Positions 40,716-53,403 of a DNA stretch of 64,000 nucleotides are shown piece after piece. A program made the position numbers and the translations under genes. The DNA is from Thamnaconus septentrionalis (taxonomy: Eukaryota > Chordata > Actinopteri > Tetraodontiformes > Monacanthidae): assembly GCA_009823395.1 (NCBI GenBank), contig CM020512.1, positions 6,137,905-6,201,904 on the forward strand, read 5' to 3'. The notes beneath the pieces were generated by a model that had not been told where the DNA came from, did no database searches, and was given only the letters and a program-made list of their open reading frames with translations. Each line of letters begins with the position of its first letter. The stretch's first letter is position 1.

Positions 40716-43700
40716 ATGTTGGCCCGACTGATGGTTGCGGTCCGCGGTTCGGGGCACGGAGTGCGGGCTTCCGCGGACGGTTTGCTTCGGGTCGCTGGCG
40801 CTGGATGTCCGGGGCTGAGGCAGCAGAGGCAGGCTTCCACTGCAGAGGTAAGCGGAGCATGGTGGTGGCAGTGGACCCGCTGCCTGCAGGGGGTCAGAGG
40901 GAGGTCCTCGGTGTAAAGCAGATCGATCACACTTCTGTAATATGTGGAGGATATTAGTGAAGGATAGTAGAATACCATGTGTGTTTGTATCTTGTAAAAA
41001 CACATGTTTAAATTATGTTTGCCATCTGTTATCCTATGGTTCCACTTTCTTCATTTAAAACAATACCAGTAAATAATGATAAAGCTAATAATCAGATATA
41101 ATGTTTTAGCCAGTCGTTGTGTTACTTACTCTCTTCGATTCAGGCTTTCGACTAAGAAAGAGTGCATTCTTTTACTTTCGGCCTGTCATTACTCAGGTTG
41201 CAAATATCTTTCAACATTCAGTGTGCTAAATACACAGGCTACTATAACATCCAGGGTGAGTGCACTTCCAAAGAAGCAGCAGCAGCAGTCAGATCATGCA
41301 GACATAATGTGTAGCAGCAGATCCTAGCTTGCCTGTCTCACTTCACTGAGCTGCACCAGATGAGTTTTATTTAAATCACGAGTGACTGATTCCACAGAAC
41401 TGTCTGTCGCACATCTCTGCCTCCCCTTTGTGCAGACTTCCTAGCGTGTGCATCATTCATACAAAGTTGGGACTGAAGCCTTATTGGATTAAGGACAATT
41501 TTGAGTGTTGCAAAAAGGGAAAGCAGATTTATATATCTCACTGCGCATGTGCATACGTTAACTTTCTGTTCAGAAATGTGTCTATTGACCTGACACGATG
41601 AAATTACCAACTGGAACAGTCTGGATCTTAGTCTTGCATAAACTGTCAGTACAAACTGTCCCATGATGCATTGGTGCCATTGCACTGATAAGCCCCCCGA
41701 CTGACTGGTTCAAAGGTCAAGAGTCAGGGAAGGAAGAACTACTGTTTCATTAATTCGACTTTAACCAGAGCTTTTTATTGTAGGTCAATTGTGTCATATG
41801 ATCACTGCAGTATCTGTTTATTAGATTTAACTGTTAAATCAATAATAATGATAACAAATATTCCAGGACGTTGAGATGATACACTGCTACAATGCATAAA
41901 CATTACATTTTTTATAGAAAAAAAGAAGCTAAATGTAAAAAGTAATCGTGTCTCCGTATTCATTCCAGGGTGCCCAGAAGAAGACGACCCTGTTTGACTT
42001 TCACAGGTCCCAGGGTGGGAAGATGGTGGAGTTTGCCAGCTGGAGCATGCCCGTCCAGTACAAAGACAGCCACATCGTGTCACACATGCACACCAGAGAA
42101 CACTGCTCCATCTTTGATGTCAGCCACATGCTGCAGGTGGGTCGAACGACGACGCTGATAAAGTACTTCACTTACATCTGTTTGCACAGCAGAATTTGCA
42201 CCGCCAAACATTTGAATTGACATTAAGGAGGATACAGGTTGTTTTGAAACTAACATGAAACAACATGCCTTGATTGATTGTTTGTTTGATTGATTGATTC
42301 ATTATCTTATTTTTCTTGTTTTGTTTTTTACCCCCTTTTTCCTTTAGACCAAAGTCCATGGGAAGGACCGGGTGAAGTTCATTGAGTCTTTAGTGGTTGC
42401 TGATATTGCTGAACTGAAGGACAACCAGGTGACATGAAAGACGAGTTCGTTTTAAACCTTCAGTTAAAGATTTTTGTGTTTGAGTTTAAAAAACAAAGAA
42501 AAAAAATGTCCAGCTTCCTTGTTCCCTCATCTCCAACCACCCACTCTTCCTCAGGGTACGCTGACCCTCTTCACCAATGAGAAGGGCGGGATTATGGACG
42601 ACCTCATCGTGACAAAGACGGACCAGGGCTACCTGTACGTCGTGTCCAACGCCGGCTGCGCCGACAAAGACTCTGCTCACATGAAGGTGAACGCAGGTGG
42701 CTGTTGTGTGTGTGTGTGTGTGTGGTAGAACACAAAATGTGCCTTGGTGTCAGTGATTTGAGGAGTGTGTGTGTGCGTGCGTGTGTGTCACCTTCAGGCA
42801 AAACTGGCCGAGTTCAAAGCAGCAGGTTTTGATGTGGATCTGGAGTTCCTTGATGCAGCGCTGATTGCTTTGCAAGGTAAAACATTTACTTCCCTTTTGC
42901 ATCTCACTGCCTTTTCTTTTTTCCCCTCGTCAGTCTTGTCTTGATCTTCTGTCTCAACATTCTCGTCATCTCCCTGCTGTGTTGCGTGATTATCTTGTTT
43001 TCCCTCTTGTTTTATGTAGATAGATATCTGTACATTCAACTGCTAATAAGATGTAAATGTCTAGTTTTTATTTTCCGTTTAGACCTACAAATATTTTATT
43101 TGCATTTTTTTATTGCCTTATTTCTTTAATTACTAAAATTCTCGATCTTTTTGCACTATACGGGGATCAATATATGTCTTCTTCTTCTTCTTTCCCTGTC
43201 GTGCCAGTCACCTGCTGCCCTGCGGCGTTTTCACTGTCTTCTATGTCACTGACTGATTGCTGCGCTGTGTGTCGGCAGGTCCGTCCATGGCTCAGGTGCT
43301 GCAGGCGGGTGTGAAGGAGGACCTCAGTAAGCTGACCTTCATGACGTCCACCTTGACCACCGTGTTCGGCATTCCCAACTGCAGGGTCACCCGCTGCGGT
43401 TACACCGGGGAGGATGGAGTGGAGGTCGGCATCTCATTCCCTTTGCCTTTACACCTCGGAAACAACAGTTAGCGCCAGGAGAGACATCACATCTCCCAAA
43501 TCACAGCAAATTCTGGGGATACGCTTCTAAATGTTGCCTACATTAGTGAAGTGGCTCCTTGACACTGATGGAAACATCTTTCCTGCCCACACGACTGGAG
43601 CTCTGCCTGATGGCAGACTGATGTGGGCGGGTCCCTCTGGCAGAAGAAATGTTGGAGTTTGATTTTCCTTCAGTTAAAAGCCTCTTTCATGAGCACCCTC

Positions 43701-44760
43701 AGAGCTCAGACTCCCTAAAAGACACTGAATACAATGTAATTACCTCTCGTTAGTGTGCGTCTTCATAAAAAAAAAACACTGTCCTCTTGCTTTTGATCTC
43801 CTCTGATCGTTTAGCTCGCTCTGATCAAAAGTCCACCTCTGTGTTCCAGATCTCCGTCCCTCAGTCCCGGGTGGTGGAGCTGACGGAGAAGCTGCTGACT
43901 AACAGCGAGGTGAAGCTGGCCGGTCTTGGTGCCAGGGACAGTTTACGGCTGGAGGCGGGGCTTTGTCTCTACGGCAACGACATTGATGAGACGACCACGC
44001 CTGTTGAAGCAACTCTGGTCTGGACCATTGGTAAGAAATTTCATTTTGCAAAGATTAGTTTTTTTAATGATGGCATTGTTTTTATTTTATATTATGATTT
44101 GTCCTGCTTGAGCCTTGGATTCGCAGAGGCCCCCTTTCGCTTATTTACTCCTTTCTTCTCTCTCGTAGGAAAGCGTCGACGTCAGACAAAGGATTTCCCC
44201 GGCGCTGACATCATCATACCTCAGATCAAAGCCAAGACGGCCAGGAAGAGAGTCGGCCTGGTGTCGACCGGGCCGCCAGTCAGGCAGCACACACCGATAC
44301 TGGGACCTGATGGAAAGGTCATAGGTCAGTAACCACTCATGAAACGTCACCATGTTAAAGATCTCCACATGCTTCGCTAGCTGGCAGTGTTCTCTTTATG
44401 GCGTCGCTTTTTGAAACTTCACACATGTCAAGTTAAATTAAAATTTTTGTGCATAAATGTTGAGTTTTAATGATTTTATTATTCATTATGTGCAAAATTA
44501 CTGAATGAAAGTAAAATAAGGTGAGAACGAAACAATTCAAAACGTTGACGGCAGCCTTGAATATGTCGCTGTTGTTTCCTGCAGGCGAGGTGACCAGCGG
44601 CTGCCCCTCCCCCTGCCTGAAAATGAACGTTGCCATGGGTTACGTGGACGCGCCGTTCGCCAAGAACGGCACCGCCATCCAGGTGGAGGTCCGGAAGAAG
44701 GCGGTACCTGCCACCGTCAGCAAGATGCCCTTCGTGCCCACAAAGTACTACTCTGGATAG
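40716..44760 (+). CDS. amt: Aminomethyltransferase, glycine cleavage system T protein
   Basis: Mitochondrial matrix enzyme that takes the aminomethyl group from H protein and makes 5,10-methylene-tetrahydrofolate and ammonia. Nine exons: 40716-40847, 41969-42136, 42348-42428, 42555-42686, 42798-42876, 43279-43424, 43850-44030, 44169-44324 and 44585-44760, all phase-consistent, 416 residues. Exon 1 is an Arg/Ala-rich mitochondrial leader ([13 protein letters not shown]). Exon 2 begins the GCV_T folate domain ([37 protein letters not shown]). Exon 7 encodes [20 protein letters not shown], and exons 8-9 the C-terminal barrel with [19 protein letters not shown] and the ending [11 protein letters not shown]. 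Exon 6 uses a weak donor (GAG followed by GTCGGC). Introns are short; intron 1 (40848-41968) is the longest and holds nothing recognisable. An ATTAAA at 44855-44860 may be the poly(A) signal. Confidence 0.97.
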
Positions 44761-45449
44761 GAGGCACCCACGTTGGCACAAATTCCCGACCATTCCTTTC
44801 ACCCTGTGACACTGCAAGTCTTCCAGCACTGTGGATGAATGAATGATTTAGCCCATTAAATTCAGTATTTGGGACACGAAAGCAGAGACGCATTTTTTAG
44901 TCCCAGAGTTTTTAATAGATGACACACGGTGCAAAAGCTGTCCTGTGATACAGTTTGTTTAACTAGCATAGAAGCTGTGGATGGATGTGTGTGTGTGGAT
45001 GGATGTGTGTAGAAAAAAATACCCTGGTGAGTCTGGGAGGAATGTTTAAGTGCCTTCCACTGTTTGCTGTAGAATCTTGATTTTTGCTGCTGAAACATGA
45101 CATTTCCACTGCTGGACCAAAACAAGACTTTCCGATTCCTCTGTAAAGATAAACAACCTACGATCTGTGTTTTCAATTAGACACTATAGGGACAACTGTC
45201 CATCCATCCAACACTAAACACTTTTTGTTTGTTTCCAGAATTCACTTTTTTGTATTACTTTAGCAATAATCTTTTATTGATTTTTGGTTGGTTAAACAAG
45301 ATTTTTTATTTTTTTTATTACTATGTTGCTTTGGACTAAACAGAATAGAGGAAATACTACTGATTTAGATGTTTACAGTGATGTTTTAGAGATGCACTAT
45401 GGGCTTAATTTTTAAACAATTAACATTTAAGTGTTGTGGTAACCGTGTG

Positions 45450-45528
<79 letters not shown>

Positions 45529-46389
45529 AAATCTATATTAAATAAAAATTCTACTTAGTTTTTCATGGATTGTGTGTTATTTTCATCCTTTAGTTAACTT
45601 TTCAATCTAACTAATAATTGTGTGCTTATTAGTTTTTTGAGGTCCAGATTTTGTGGCTTCCGTTGCCAAAATGTCACTACTGAATTCTGTGCTGTGATGT
45701 CTTAAGGTTACTGGATGACTAGATGTCGTTATTCTTTGTGATAATTGCACTTAATTGGTCTTCGCTGAGCGGAAGAAACACGTTTTGTTGTCACGTTGCA
45801 CCGAGAACGAGAGGAGAGAAGGAGTGCGCGTTCACGCGCTGGGAGGAACGAGATTGCGCGGGGAGGAGCGGGATCCCAACATAACACCGCCCCGGCGTTC
45901 AGTCCATACCGAGAAGAAGATGGTGGACTTGATGTCAGCGGCGTGCTCAACCCTCCGTCCCAAACAGCTCGGAAAAAACTTGAAATCTCAACCAAGTGCC
46001 AGATATAGATTACCTGGGGATAATCACAGATAATACATCGCAAAAAAAACAACCGAGGAAAGGCGCCCTTTTGGTATGCGGTCAAGTTTTTGTTTAAAAT
46101 CCCAAGTCTGAGGAGAAGCGGAGAGTTCCGGAGCGTGGCAGCGCGTGAGGAGGCTAGCCCGCCTTAGCCCGAGTGTAAACAAAGTGCGAACGGACGTGGA
46201 CGCGCCGGAGTTTCACCTAACAGTTGTGAGGAGACAGTCCACAGAGATTATTCGGCTGCCACCTTCACGCCGATTTGTCAAGCCCGCGGGGCAGAGGCTG
46301 AGCGGTCGAGCTTCCAGCGCACTAACGCCGTGAGCTAGCTCGGCTAGCTTTGCTGTCAAGTGCGGGTCGAGGAGAACCACTCGGGGAAA
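44761..46389. other. Interval between amt and ifrd2
   Basis: Contains the amt 3' UTR, a (TA)n microsatellite at 45454-45526 and, from about 45770, a GC-rich CpG-dense stretch that is probably the ifrd2 promoter and 5' UTR. An AAGATGGTGG motif near 45917 resembles a YY1 site. No extra gene is supported. Confidence 0.5.
45454..45526. repeat. (TA)n microsatellite
   Basis: About 73 bp of pure TA repeat between amt and ifrd2. Confidence 0.95.
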
Positions 46390-49300
46390 ATGCCGAAGAA
46401 TAAAAAGGGGAAACGTGACTCCGCCAAACCGGGTGAGTAGCTGTAGCACGGTAGGCCATCGACAACACCGGCAGATAGGGTGACAATCGCTGTCACGGTT
46501 TTGGGAACAGTTTCACCGCCACCCCACCCTTGGCTGCCTTTTAATTTTAGCATTATAGCCAAACTGCCCGCTGCTTTTACTTTGATGCTAGCTGGCGCGC
46601 TACACCGTCTGCCATGTGGCTTCTACAATTAGGGAGGTTTTAGCAGATTTGCAAGTTTTGGTGACACCGTCCCGCGGCTTAATATTTGTAGAATTTACCC
46701 GGAAACAAGCGAAGGTGTTACTTAGTACCGTCCCTCTCGTGTTACGTCGTCGCACGGTCTCAAAGTTTAGACCACGAGTTATTTTTAGCAGCGGCGTCAG
46801 GTAAGTGCAACCTGTTGAGGATGGAAGAACTTGTGCAACAGCGTCCACCCGCAATAACGCTGCTAATAAGTGCGGGTGATTAGCGGCGCGCGGTCGATAA
46901 ATTGCCGCCTTAGCGCAGACAAGCGACACACGTTCCCCCAATTTAATCAATGGACCTTAATTACGCGTCGCATGTGTCCGTTTATGGCCCGAGGGCGTTC
47001 TGACTGACAGCGGCCTCACGTTTCTGCTCGTGACGTCGCCGGGCCCACACACGTGCCAGCACGAGCACGCACGGAGCATGTTCTCTACTCACGACGTGTG
47101 TTGTTGAAATAACGTCTGCTAGCCTATGCACCGTGGGTTTTGCGGTTCCTGTCGTGACATTTGCGGGTTTAAACTTTGTGTTACGAGTTGTGTCATTTTG
47201 CAGTCTGTAGCTTAACTCCTGATGTATCACCTTCTCCAACATCCACCCATTCATTCATTCATACATTTATTCATTCCCCTCCCTGCGTTCATACAATTCC
47301 TCTCCCCGAAATCTTCTCCCCTTCATTCATCCGTCCGTGCTTTCCTTCGCCCATTCGTCACGTGCAGGCTCCCTTCGCCAGGAGGTCCTTCAGCTGCAGC
47401 TATCAGCTAAAATCCCACTGAAAGGTAACTTGACCCCCCTCCTCCCCTCAACACGATCCTGGCTCCAAGCTCCGCTCTCCCTGACCTCGTGGCTCGTGCG
47501 CTGGTGCATGCAGCCAATCCCAGCAGCAACTAAGTCCACTTTGTTTTGTGCACCTGAAGGGCTTTGCCTTGTCCTTCCCCGCAAAAACATGACCCGCAGT
47601 GATCGACCGATCGACCAAAGTAACACTGCCAGCCGGCTGACTTCTCCCCAGCCTCCTCACTCCTCCTCACAAGTTTCATAGCTCCCTCATATTTGAATTT
47701 AGCATCTCAGCTTTGTGTAAAAGTTGATTGCCCCCCCCCAATCGTACCTTTCACGCATTTTTTTCTTTGTTTGTTGTTGTGAAAGTGACTAAACGAGCAG
47801 TGTGGCCTAGCCAGTGAGTCCTTTTAGTTTTTAAATGGCTGTTAGTGACGGCACCACCTGCATTCTTGGCACCAGGCCACGTTTAGAAGACACAAACTGG
47901 AGACTTGCTGTGTGGCGGAGTCATGCAAACTGATTGGCTGACTGACCGCGGGGGCTCTGAGACAATTGCACCGCAAGCAGAAAACACTGAGGTAGAGACG
48001 CCACGTGAATTGTGGCAGGGAGCGCACACACCAAGCCAGTAATCAGGGTGTGGGCAGGCCTGCCTGCGTGGGAAGCCGTGTGTGTGAGCAGGCTGGACAG
48101 CATGTTCTAAAAGGGCGACTAGGAAAAGACTGATATGGATTGAGCTCTATAGGTGTGTTGAACTGAACTGCAGCTTTCTGAATGAAAGTGCTGCTGTTGA
48201 AATTAAATGTAGGTAGAAGTTTGTCTCCCCCTCCTCCAAGTTTATAAAGAAAGACAGCGAGCAGAGAGATGCGTGGGCATTGTCCTCCAGCACATCTCCT
48301 TAGTCCCGACCATTGACTTGTGAGACTTTGAGGTTTAGCGTGTCTCTCCAGCTTGGCGCCATGAACATCTGCACACCCAGTTTTATGAGTGTGCACGGCA
48401 AACTGACACAGCTCACAGCTGTTGGTAAACAACAATAAAAATGGCATTTTTGAGTCCAGTGTTTCAGATGACGGTGTAGATCCTCCAGTTGCTTCACCCC
48501 AGCAACAGCTCAACAAATGTTATCTGTAGTTGGGATGAGGTGAAATTGCTGAACTTGGCCACAAAGCAATTTCTCTTTAGATTGCTGGTTGATTTTCTTT
48601 TATTTATTTATTTCTTTACTTTTCATGTTTACCTGTCGTGTTTTTTAGTCATCATGCTGATAAGAGCTCAGTCATGTCTCAAAGTGTGTTGTAATAATGG
48701 TTTAGTCCAAAGCAGGTGTCAAACTTGAGACTCAACACTGGATAACAAAGGTGCTTTGCTGTACAAAGTCCTTAATACCTGGTGTGCTGCAGCTGTGACG
48801 ATCACCTCCAAGTTACCCTCGGTGTCCTGGTTGACCTTAACATACACACATGCACACTTTGACCATTCTGGATGTCACACACTGTGTCAATGAATAAATG
48901 AATGGATGGATGAATGAAAGGGCGCCGCGGTCCCCAGCAAAGCCGCAAACAGTCAAAAGCCCTGAGCCAGCAGGAACCTGAGCGATAGCTTAGCTTTGCT
49001 TAGCTTATTCCTGGCTGTGAGCAGCAGACTGCTGTACAGTCATACACACTCAGTGCTCAGCTGATCTGAAGTATTAAACCTTAGAGGAACAAAAACCTCC
49101 TGAAACGCCTTCTGCTTTTTGCCTTTAGTTTTTCTGTGTCATGCAGCTACTGTGTGGGTGAGATTTTCATAGAAACGTCAAGTTGGAAATAATGTTTGGT
49201 GCGTGTGAATATATGGTGTTCAGTTACTGACACAGAACAACGGGTGAGCCGAGGAGCGTAAAGTCTGCCTCTTTGCATTTTGTCACTTCAGACGACTTTC

Positions 49301-52300
49301 ATGGAGTTTGCGTCTCATCGCCAGACAATTATTTTTGACAGCTTTGAAAAAAAGTTATGGATGTCGTAATGCAGTAAATGTCCATCGATGAAACTTCCTG
49401 TGTTATGTCCAACAGCCCACTGAGAAAAACAAACAACAAAAAACAAATATGTGCAAAACTACCAGCGTCATCTTTGTTCAGGAAATTTAATAGTGCCATG
49501 AATATTAAATTGCCATCATACAAAAGATTAGATCTTAGATCTTTAGGTAAATTAAGCCCTGGTTTTACATCCTAATAAAAGAAATTATATAAAAACAAGT
49601 TATTGGCCTCTTTAGTGGAACTAATTAGCTCACTAAAATATTAACAACACACATATTTCTCATCATCTCATGTTCAACCTTTGCTCTCTCTCCCCCCAGC
49701 AGCTGTTAAAAATGGGTTTAAGGGAGAGACGGACACCAGCGATGACGAGGTGGCGTCTGAAGTTCTCAGCCACCACAGCAGCGCCAGCGAGAGCACCTCG
49801 GCGATGGAGGAGAGCGCAGGTGTGTACGCCGTGCCTGGAGACTTGCAGGGTCTTGCACAGAAGTGGACGCTCAGTCAACGGATAACTTTGCCTTTGTTAA
49901 AACAGGAGCCAGGGAGGTGGACGAGCAGACGGAGCAGGACGACATGGAGGACAAACTCAAGCAGTGTATTGATAACCTGATGGATAAGAGGTGGGTTTCC
50001 CGTGAGGACGCAAATACAGGCCTGTTCTGTTTGAGCACTGTTTGACGGTTACATTTTTCTTTCGTCCGCCGCAGCACTAAGACACGACTTGCAGCCCTGG
50101 AATCGCTGCGACAGGCCTTCTCCTCCAAACAGCTGTACGACTTCCTGGCGGAGAGACGCATCACCGTCAGCGACTGTCTGGAGCGAAGCCTCAAGAAAGG
50201 CAAGAGCAGACAAATATGCAAAATAATTCAAGGCATAATGTCATTGCTAAATGCATTTCTGTAAACTTAATTTGTCACATCCCTGCTCAGGTTTAGTTCT
50301 TTTTTTTCAGGTCTAAATTAAATTTTGTCTTTCCAAAATGTTCTGAGAACAGTGATGTCATCTTTTTTTTAAGTATTCACATTTGCACAAGTTAGATTGA
50401 TGTGTGAGCAGCTTCAGAGGTTTGCTGTCGGCTGCACATCCTCCCCAGATCTGAAGTGCAGATGAGCTGATGCACTTTGATCACATCTGAAGTTGTTGGC
50501 GTAATTGGCTGTCTGAAGTTCCTTCACTAAGTCCAGGATAAAAAAAACAAAACAGATATGACAGTAGTGATATGGGACATAAAAAAACAAAACAAAACCC
50601 CTTCACACCCTGGAGTCGCTCATCGGTGAATGGTGACTTTGTTTTGCCTGCAGGTGGCGCCGAGGAGCAGGCAGCGGCCGCCACCCTCTTTGTCCTCCTC
50701 TGCGTTCAGCTGGGTGGAGGCGACGAAGCGGACGAGTGCTTCAAGATGCTCCTCCCCATCCTCACCTACATCCTGATGGACAACAGTGCCAGTATGGCGG
50801 CCCGGCAGAGTGTGAGTCATCGTGCAGACCGCACAATTCTTTGCCCGACAGTAACTTCTGGAAAAAAGACTGGATGGCTTGTCTGCGTAATTAAAATGCC
50901 ATGTGGTCCGCAGCAAAAGCTCAACCATCAGTGTGCCTGTAGAAGACAAAGAATTTCCTATCGTCATGGCAGACGACTCAGCCCTAATCGTCTCCATCTT
51001 TTGAAACACTTTCTCCTCCTGTGTGTCTCCATCAGTGCGCTCGAGCTTTGGGGCTGTGCAGCTACATCTGTGCCGCTGACGATGGAGAGGTGAGAACAGA
51101 TGCGTTTCCATGATGCTTCTCCAAAAGATTCCACACTCAGGAAAGCCAGTGACTTTGAGTCTGAAGACTGGCTTTACCTTGCGCTTCCTGACCTTCTTAC
51201 CGTTAACGAGCAAAAAGAAAAAAAAAATCCTTGAAAGTTGATCATAGTTATGTTGTGAATGGCCAGTCCTCCTTTTCCATCCAGTGTTAATTTTGACAGC
51301 AACAATTGACTTAGTTTTAGTCGTAGTCTTTTGACTAAAATGTATTTTAGTTTTAGTGTAGTTTTTGTTGATTAAATATCATAATAATTTTAGTCGACTA
51401 AAATTACAGTAGATTTAGTCGATTCCTGATATCTTCGCGCCACCGTTTTTACAAAAGTGCTCAATTTTCTTTTATATCAAATGTGAAGTGTGTCCAAATG
51501 TCCTGTCGCCTCTTCCTCCCTGATGTTGACATTTGGTCTCAAACAAGTCTGGACCAGATAATCTGTGTGGACAAACTACGTAACTTCCTTACCATCGTTG
51601 CTCTGATTGGTTTTCTTCCCAACTCCTCCCGCCTTTACTTTCTAAATCGTCATCTCCTTCCACAAACGAAATGAGCTGTGATTGGATCTCGTCCCTGGCA
51701 GACATTTTGGTCTCGTTTTTATTTTGTTGACGAAAATGTTAATACACCTCGTCATCGTCTTAGTTATCATCTTGTTTTAGTCAGAGAAAAAAAAAAATGT
51801 CGTTGACGATAACTATGGCGAAAAATTTCCGTCAACAAAATTAACACTGTTTCCATCGCCGGTTGGGTTTTCTGCCCGCTCCCAGGACCTGATCAAGGTG
51901 TTGGCCCTGCTGGAGAGCGTCTTCATGCATTCCTACCCCAACGGAGAGGGAACGCTCCCCACCTCCAGACCTGGTGGTCCCGGCCTCCACGGTGCTGCCC
52001 TGCAGGCCTGGTCCCTGCTGGTCACCCTCTGCCCTACATTCAAACTGACAGAGCTGCTCGATCAGTGAGTGCAACAAACCTCATTTTTTTCCACATCAGA
52101 AGAAAATGAAAAGCAAGCATTCTCCAAGAGTTGCACCACTGTCTACTTAGAGTGGAGCCCATGATTCCGTAGTCGTCAGAATATGTGTCATAATGCTGTT
52201 GCCTTCCTTGATGACATTTGACACACTTGTGATCCTACAATAGAGAAAGTACACTTCCATCCCTTGTCCCGCTGCTGCTGGTTTTTTAGTAATCAAAGGC

Positions 52301-53403
52301 GAATGTTTCTTTTCAGGCACCTCCCCAAACTGCAGGCGTGTCTGGAGAGCAGTGACGTCAACTACAGAATCGCGGTGGGGGAGACCATCGCCCTGCTGGT
52401 GGAGCTGGGACGGGATATGGACGAGGTAAGGAACGTCTTCTCTGGCCACTCGAGACCGGTGTTTCGTTTTATTCTGACATTGTCGCGCGGGCAATTGCAG
52501 CAGTTTGAGGTGGAGGACAGCGAAGGCCTGTGCCAGTGTCTGAAAAGCCTGGCCACGGACGGCAACAAGCACAGGGCCAAGACGGACAGGCGGAAACAGC
52601 GCTCCATCTTCAGAGAGGTGCTGCACTACATCGAGGTACGGCCCCGGCCGCCATTCAGGCGGTGCGTTTTGGGATGATACCTCGCACAGGGCGTGAAAGC
52701 ACCTCGAGCTCCTCTTCTCTTCTCCCCACAGAGGGATGAATTCACCGAAGAGACCATCAAGTTTGGAGGGACTGGCCTTCATACAGAACAGAGGTTTCAC
52801 ATCGACAACTGGATGAAGAGGCGGAGCTACGATGCCTTCAGGCAGCTCATGGAGTCGGGAGTGAGGGAACATCTGAAGGTCAGGACGCAGAGCCCTTTAT
52901 TTGGGGCCGGGTGCAGCATCTTTTGTCTTTTTTTTTTTTTTTCTTTTATTGTGCCCTGATTGTTCACTGTTCCTAATCATTTTAGCTTTTCCGAGGTGAT
53001 TCTAGTAAACTAGATCTATGTTTACCTCCATCTACTCTATCATTTCAGCCCCATGAGGCCAGTGCTGCAAAACACAGCCGTTAAGAACTGTTTTCGATTC
53101 TCATCCTCTGTGGTTTGTTGGTCTTTTTGTGTGCAGTTCAACCATTTGCTGAGAGACATCTTGGGACTTGGTCCTCCACTGGGCCCTTTTCCTTTAGCCT
53201 GTGTCAGCATCGTTCCCTACCAAAAGGTGAGAGCAGCTTCGTTATTTGATGCTTGTGCCGTTATCTCTCCCCACTCCCTCCAAGTTGTGCTCATGTCTTT
53301 TTCTACCCCCCCTCACTCACAGCATCATTACAACTCAGCTGCCTTCAAGGCCAGGACAAAACAGAGGAGCAAATTCAGGGACAAGCGGGCAGACATCATG
53401 TAA
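46390..53403 (+). CDS. ifrd2: Interferon-related developmental regulator 2
   Basis: ARM/HEAT-like repeat protein of the IFRD family; mammalian IFRD2 has been found in the mRNA channel of inactive ribosomes as a translation repressor. Twelve exons: 46390-46432, 49700-49819, 49906-49990, 50075-50199, 50654-50811, 51036-51089, 51886-52064, 52317-52425, 52501-52635, 52732-52878, 53137-53226 and 53323-53403, phase-consistent, 441 residues. Landmarks: MPKNKKGKRDSAKPG start, DTSDDEVASEVLSHHSS acidic stretch, DKLKQCIDNLMDKRSTKTR, LATDGNKHRAKTDRRKQRS, FNHLLRDILGLGPPLG and the family ending YNSAAFKARTKQRSK...KRADIM. The ending and the SDDEVASE segment favour IFRD2 over IFRD1. The intron after exon 4 starts GC (AAAG then GCAAGA) and ends AG. 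Exon 2 has a tandem CAGCAG acceptor. Confidence 0.96.
46433..49699. other. ifrd2 intron 1
   Basis: A 3.3-kb intron. Apart from a possible cassette exon at 47368-47424, nothing coding is recognised. Its left third is CpG-rich, suggesting the promoter-associated CpG island extends into it. Confidence 0.55.
47368..47424 (+). other. Possible in-frame cassette exon of ifrd2
   Basis: A 57-base open segment follows an acceptor (pyrimidine-rich, ending CGTGCAG) and precedes a donor (AAAG then GTAACT). Its phase (1 in, 1 out) fits exactly between exon 1 and exon 2, adding 19 residues (GSLRQEVLQLQLSAKIPLK). The N-terminus of the family is variable, so comparison with human does not decide it. Confidence 0.3.
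51282..51849. mobile_element. hAT-type MITE in ifrd2 intron 6
   Basis: The 568-bp element begins CAGTGTTAATTTTG and ends with the reverse complement CAAAATTAACACTG (14-bp terminal repeats). Perfect 8-bp duplications TTTCCATC lie at 51274-51281 and 51850-51857. The interior is rich in TTTAGTC/GACTAAA motifs. Its right end is only 36 bases from the start of exon 7. Confidence 0.9.
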
